Assembly (NCBI GenBank): GCA_029532415.1
Contig: JAQOTA010000058.1
Location: 1,116,001 to 1,180,000, forward strand
Direction of reading: 5' to 3'
Length of the DNA: 64,000 bases
Source of the DNA: Marasmius tenuissimus
Taxonomy: Eukaryota; Basidiomycota; Agaricomycetes; Agaricales; Marasmiaceae
The translations under genes and the position numbers were made by a program. Positions within the stretch are counted from its first letter, which is position 1. Each line of letters opens with the position of its first letter. Of the stretch, positions 60,160 to 64,000 are shown piece after piece. The notes below the pieces were generated by a model. That model saw nothing but the letters and a program-made list of their open reading frames with translations, was not told the origin of the DNA and ran no database searches.

Positions 60160-60819
60160 GGTGGTAATGAACGAGGACGAAGCTCACTGTGGGCACGATC
60201 GATGACGCGTTTCCTGCTTCCTCCTGTTTCCCACGCGACCCTTTGACCGAAAGACGGGCTAAGACGGGCTTAGCCAACCAACTGGGGAATTCCCTTCTCG
60301 TTCTCATAAGGACTCTAGACCTTCGGGAGTTAGGGAACAAGCAGCCTCTCACACTGCCCAGACACCTCCACTAAGTTAAAGCCGAAGCTTGGCAATTAAC
60401 GGGTGCCTAGTGGATGCCGGTATACAATTGGAGCACCGAATTCACGAAGATTTCCCCGACTCATCAAGCGAAGTTGGCTTCTCTAATTCTCATGTGTGCT
60501 TTCCTATCTCCAGGCCCTAGGTTGTGGGACACTTGGTATGCTCCCCATGCACACATCTCTGCAAAACTTGCCGAGTAAGCATCGTTGGGCAAATATTCAA
60601 TCCGAAGTAGCATAGAATCCGAGCACGGTACCTATGGGCAGTTACAGTCTGAATCAAGGGTAGTACGGCCTCGACACAGCCAAGCGTGCTCTCATGACAG
60701 TGGACATAGGCTGCGATCAGCTTCGATTGTTGAACAGTACCTTGGGAGTCCATCTGACCGGTTCGAAAAAGGTACTGGGTATCTTTCGGCGGATACCTCG
60801 ATAGCACTTCTCTTCGAAC
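60160..60819. other. intergenic, 660 bp, divergent
   Basis: Between OTU1 (minus) and TM protein copy 2 (plus). It should hold both promoters. An 11-nt unit AAGACGGGCT is repeated directly at about 60252-60271. No gene seen. Confidence 0.5.
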
Positions 60820-62112
60820 ATGCCACTACGGTCAACTCCCTTTCCATTCCTCCTGGTCTTGCTCGGGAAGTCATTCACAGCGATCGCTCAAGATACTGAG
60901 CCAGCGACATGCTCGGATTCTTCTCAAAGTCTAAATTGGGTATATACCTTGCCTGTGTGTGACGTCTAGTCTGAAATCCCAGATGTGTTACCCCAGACAT
61001 CCAACTCTTTAGGGCAAGACCCATGTCAGGTAGCGTCTATTCTCGGTGGAGTTTGCTCTCCTGGTAAACGCATGCGGCCTTACATCCATCTCGACGGCTG
61101 ACCTACTCCACCATAGCAGGGTTCGTCGTACCACCGCTTGACACCCTACCAAATTCGACGTACAAGGGCCCCGAGGAAGGGAAAGAGGATGGATGCCGTT
61201 GTAGCTCTGTATTCTACTCTCTTCCTAGTGCCTGTGCCGCATGTCAGGGAGGGGACGATTGGTTGAGGTGAGTAGCCCGTGCCTGATAGTAACTTGACCG
61301 AACGTTGAATCAAACTCGCGTTCCAGTTGGTCTGAATTTTCGAAGAACTGCTTTCCTCCATATAATAAAACGTCAGCTCGGGCATAATGTCTTATCTCGA
61401 TGGTCAGTCTGATAACTCTGAGATAGGTTCATGGAAATCATCCCGGGGAACACAAAAGTTCCTGCTTATGCATACGTTCTGGTAGGTCGACAGTCTGGTG
61501 CATAAACTTACTTCTCACGTATGACTTAACTCTCAGGACGGCGACAGTTTCTCTCTCGACGTGGCTCAGGAGGAATCTGGTGAGTATTGGTTCACACCTA
61601 GTAGCGTGTATTATTTTCTCAGTCTGAACCCAGCTGGGCTTCCCGAATCTGTTGGCCCTGGTCCGTCATCAACACTCGAGAGTTCTCATTCGCCCAGCTC
61701 TACCACGCCCTTGAACTCTACCACACCCAGTTCCACTGCCCAGTCCCATGACAAGCCAGAAAGCCCCGAGAATCCAAACACCGGGGCCATCGTAGGGGGT
61801 ATAATCGGGGGACTGGTAGCCTTGTGTTCCCTTGTGATACTGGTGTTCACTTTCTTGAGGCGTAGAAGGACCCAATTGGCACCCTCTACTGTGTTCAGCC
61901 TAAACCAACGCGCAAACGACACCGGGGCTTGGACTGGAAGGGGCTCGTACGCCAGAGTTTATGTGAGAGCTCAACCGACTGCTTCCATTCTATTGAGTCT
62001 GATTCCAAAGATGGATGGAAATGAAACAGGACCCACAGGACCCGACGTCGTTCCCCCCCGCGCCATACTTCTCGCCGAGTTACAAGGCAGCAGTGCCTCT
62101 TCAACCCAATAG
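60820..62112 (+). CDS. secretory single-TM protein, CxC family, copy 2
   Basis: Paralogue of the protein at 50355. A clear signal peptide (MPLRSTPFPFLLVLLGKSFT then AIAQD) starts at 60820. Exons give PATCSDSSQSLNW, then TSNSLGQDPCQVASILGGVC, then DGCRCSSVFYSLPSACAACQ and GG. Next are WSEFSKNCFPPYN and IIPGNTKVPAYAYVL. A Ser/Thr/Pro linker precedes the TM segment GAIVGGIIGGLVALCSLVIL, with a basic stop RRRRTQ and a cytosolic tail. The Cys pattern (C-x-C, then C-x-x-C) is shared with copy 1. The architecture resembles cell-surface sensors (Mid2-like) but with a different extracellular domain. No function is known to me. The exact end may vary if the final tail is spliced. Confidence 0.78.
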
Positions 62113-62291
62113 ACCGCGCTGGTATCAGACTTGATCTAGCGCCAGCTATGCGATCCATTGACAATCTAAATAAGATGCGAATGTAAGGGTAACTGTGAGA
62201 TAGGTTGGAGACTGCTGTAAATTATAGGGACGTCAAAGCATGGGTGGGATCTAGTACAGTGAGCCTCGTATATCATATCATATCATTATAG

Positions 62292-63921
62292 TCATGCTGC
62301 AAGTCCTTGCTCCGTCGGTCGACGTTGAGGCTCATCTCTCCCGGCCTCCCTCCTCGAGCTTGTTTGACCAGAAGGCACCGAAGATAGCCCACCGAGCTTC
62401 TCTTGCAGCTTCGAAACCTCGGTATCGGCCTGAGACTCCTTGATGAGTTGATCGAGTTCATTCTGAATCTCGTCATCGTCAATAGCATCCTCCACCCCGA
62501 GCGCGACATCCCCTCCGATCCTAATGGCATCATTAAGCTCCTTCGCGTCAGCCTTAGCCTCAGCCATAGCTTCCATAGTCTTCTCGACCGTATCCCGTTG
62601 AAGTGACGGATGAGAAAGGATAGCCTTCAAGGTCGTAGTCGATGTGCTATAAGCCTTGACGATCTCTATATCCCCAGCAGCGGATTCAACCTGAACAAGA
62701 GTTCCTTCTAGATTGTCCAGTGCTCCCAATCGTTTATTCAGGACATCTTCCAACTGACGACGCGAACGGAGGTAGCTGAGCGCCAGAGGTTTCCGTTTCT
62801 GACGTATTGCCTCGGTTGCCTTCGATGTGCACCTGGGTACGTGAGGTGAGTTACGCGTTCGCCACAAACCTCGTTCACTGGTACGTACTGATCCATCTTC
62901 GTCTGTATGGCCGAAACCTGTCGTTGCAGATTCGCAACAGCATTCTTAAGTTCGACGATTCCGCGGTCAACTGCTGTTATCTCGCGGGTTTGCTCGGAGA
63001 GGGCGTACGGCTCAAGGAATTTGACGACCTGGGACAAAGTTAGAGTAGAGTAATGTGCGAGACGAACGCAACTCACTTCGCCATTGAAGACTACTACAGA
63101 TTTGTCTCTCGCGAGATACTTTAGCAGGACCTTCGTGTCCAGTTCGCTCATTGATGAGTTCTCCTCGTTGAGTGTCCGTCCCGAAATGCATGCAGCAAAC
63201 TCCCGTCTGAAACCTTCTACACTGTACAGAGCATCTCCAGGGCCAGCAGCCTTATTCCTTTGCATCTCAATGACGTTCTGACCTGCCTTCTCGAGCAGCC
63301 CGACCAGAACGTAGTCACCGAACCAGGAGTCTTGAGAGGGCGAAGCTGACGATGAGCGCGAGAATGTGCTAGAGACAGTACTAGCTAGACTGTCTTCACC
63401 CACGACACCGACTTGTTCTAAAGCCCACCACAGCGGTTTGGCGACTCCATAGGACAGCACAAAAGACGGGACCGCTGCCACATAAGATAACGTAGATCTG
63501 GAGGCATAGATCGAGTTCAACGAGGAAAGGAACGTCGACAAAGGTATCACCGGAGGTGGCGCATATGTCGTCGTCGTCGAAAGTTCGGTCTTTACTGGCA
63601 CACATGACAATGAGATGGTGTATTAGACCAAGTGGCGCCAGGACTCACCATGACTGCGTTCAGTCCGATTGGCCTTCCTACACCTTCCACTCTCAGATTC
63701 TCCGTGAGCCCAGTATTCCCGTGTAGAACTAGGGAGTCTGGTCCTTGAATGCCATCACCGACATAACATTCCAATGTACGCTTCCACCACTGTATGTTCG
63801 CCTCGTAGGATCCAGGTTTTGACTGTTTCTGTTTGGAGAAGTCAGAGTAGAGAGACTTGAGACGATCAGAGGAGGTTGAAGTGTAAGTCGAGGAGTTGAG
63901 AAGTGACGGGGAAGCTGGCAT
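62292..63921 (-). CDS. CHMP7: ESCRT-III related protein CHMP7
   Basis: CHMP7 recruits ESCRT-III to the nuclear envelope for sealing and quality control. The N-terminal part (LYSDFSKQKQSKPGSYEANI, WWKRTLECYVGDGIQGPDSL, VLHGNTGLTENLRVEGVGRP) is the ESCRT-II-like winged-helix region. The C-terminal Snf7 domain includes ELKNAVANLQRQVSAIQTKM, AIRQKRKPLALSYLRSRRQL, VLNKRLGALDNLEGTLVQVE and MEAMAEAKADAKELNDAIRI. The end has VEDAIDDDEIQNELDQLIKE and a short tail. Introns after GLNAVM, FNGE and TKMDQ have clear borders. Start ATG 63921, stop at 62292; a normal size of about 470 aa. The window ends just upstream. Confidence 0.92.
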
Positions 63922-64000
63922 GATGGAGCACTATTGAATGTTGAGAGGCATGCACACAATGATGACAGTGGAAGAGAGTACTGTGTCGGCAACTCGGGGC

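Noticed and set aside
1..64000. tRNA genes, CRISPR arrays, transposons
   Set aside because: I looked for B-box-like GGTTCGA, regular spaced repeats, and transposase or reverse transcriptase motifs and found none that hold up.

Overview
This is a stretch of fungal nuclear chromosome, most likely from a mushroom-forming basidiomycete (Agaricomycetes). The evidence is dense genes broken by many short GT-AG introns (about 45-60 nt), clearly fungal proteins (Npr2, Atg2, Nce101, a Yck-like CK1, Vid24/Gid4) and families I know mainly from Agaricomycetes (a DUF7918 protein and two CxC-rich single-TM secretory proteins). I assign 28 protein-coding genes. Exons were joined by hand from reading frame, splice signals and remembered family patterns, so domain calls are firmer than exact exon borders. 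I saw no tRNA, rRNA, CRISPR array or intact transposon.

Layout. 0-1.4 kb: secreted metzincin-type protease. 2.7-6.5 kb: NPR2 and OGG1, diverging from a 51-bp gap. 6.7-14 kb: chromodomain protein, proteasome assembly chaperone PAC3, the tiny NCE101 gene, and NatB subunit NAA25. 14-24.3 kb: four-TM protein, NEDD8 E1 subunit UBA3, the autophagy lipid-transfer gene ATG2, and a RibD-like deaminase. 24.5-34.1 kb: SPT6 and a JmjC demethylase. 34.3-45.3 kb: casein kinase I, a Baeyer-Villiger-type monooxygenase, GID4 and a DHA2-type MFS exporter. 46.4-49.8 kb: RAN, FRG1 and RPL26. 50.3-64 kb: two paralogous TM proteins, UBC9, a PL1 pectate lyase, the DUF7918 protein, an APE1-type AP endonuclease, OTU1 and CHMP7.

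Most genes are housekeeping and there is no sign of a biosynthetic cluster or defence island. Several genes act in ubiquitin-like modification and proteolysis (UBA3, UBC9, OTU1, GID4, PAC3), two in base-excision repair (OGG1, APE1-type), two in chromatin (SPT6, JmjC, with the chromodomain protein a third candidate), and three in membrane traffic or autophagy (ATG2, CHMP7, NPR2 signalling). I read this as ordinary gene mixing. Lineage-specific material is limited to the protease, the paired TM proteins, the pectate lyase, the DUF7918 protein, the monooxygenase and the MFS exporter. I did not find a convincing new multi-gene system. The best leads are the undescribed TM family, the dual-start AP endonuclease, the micro-exon carrying part of the protease active site, and six very short divergent promoters.
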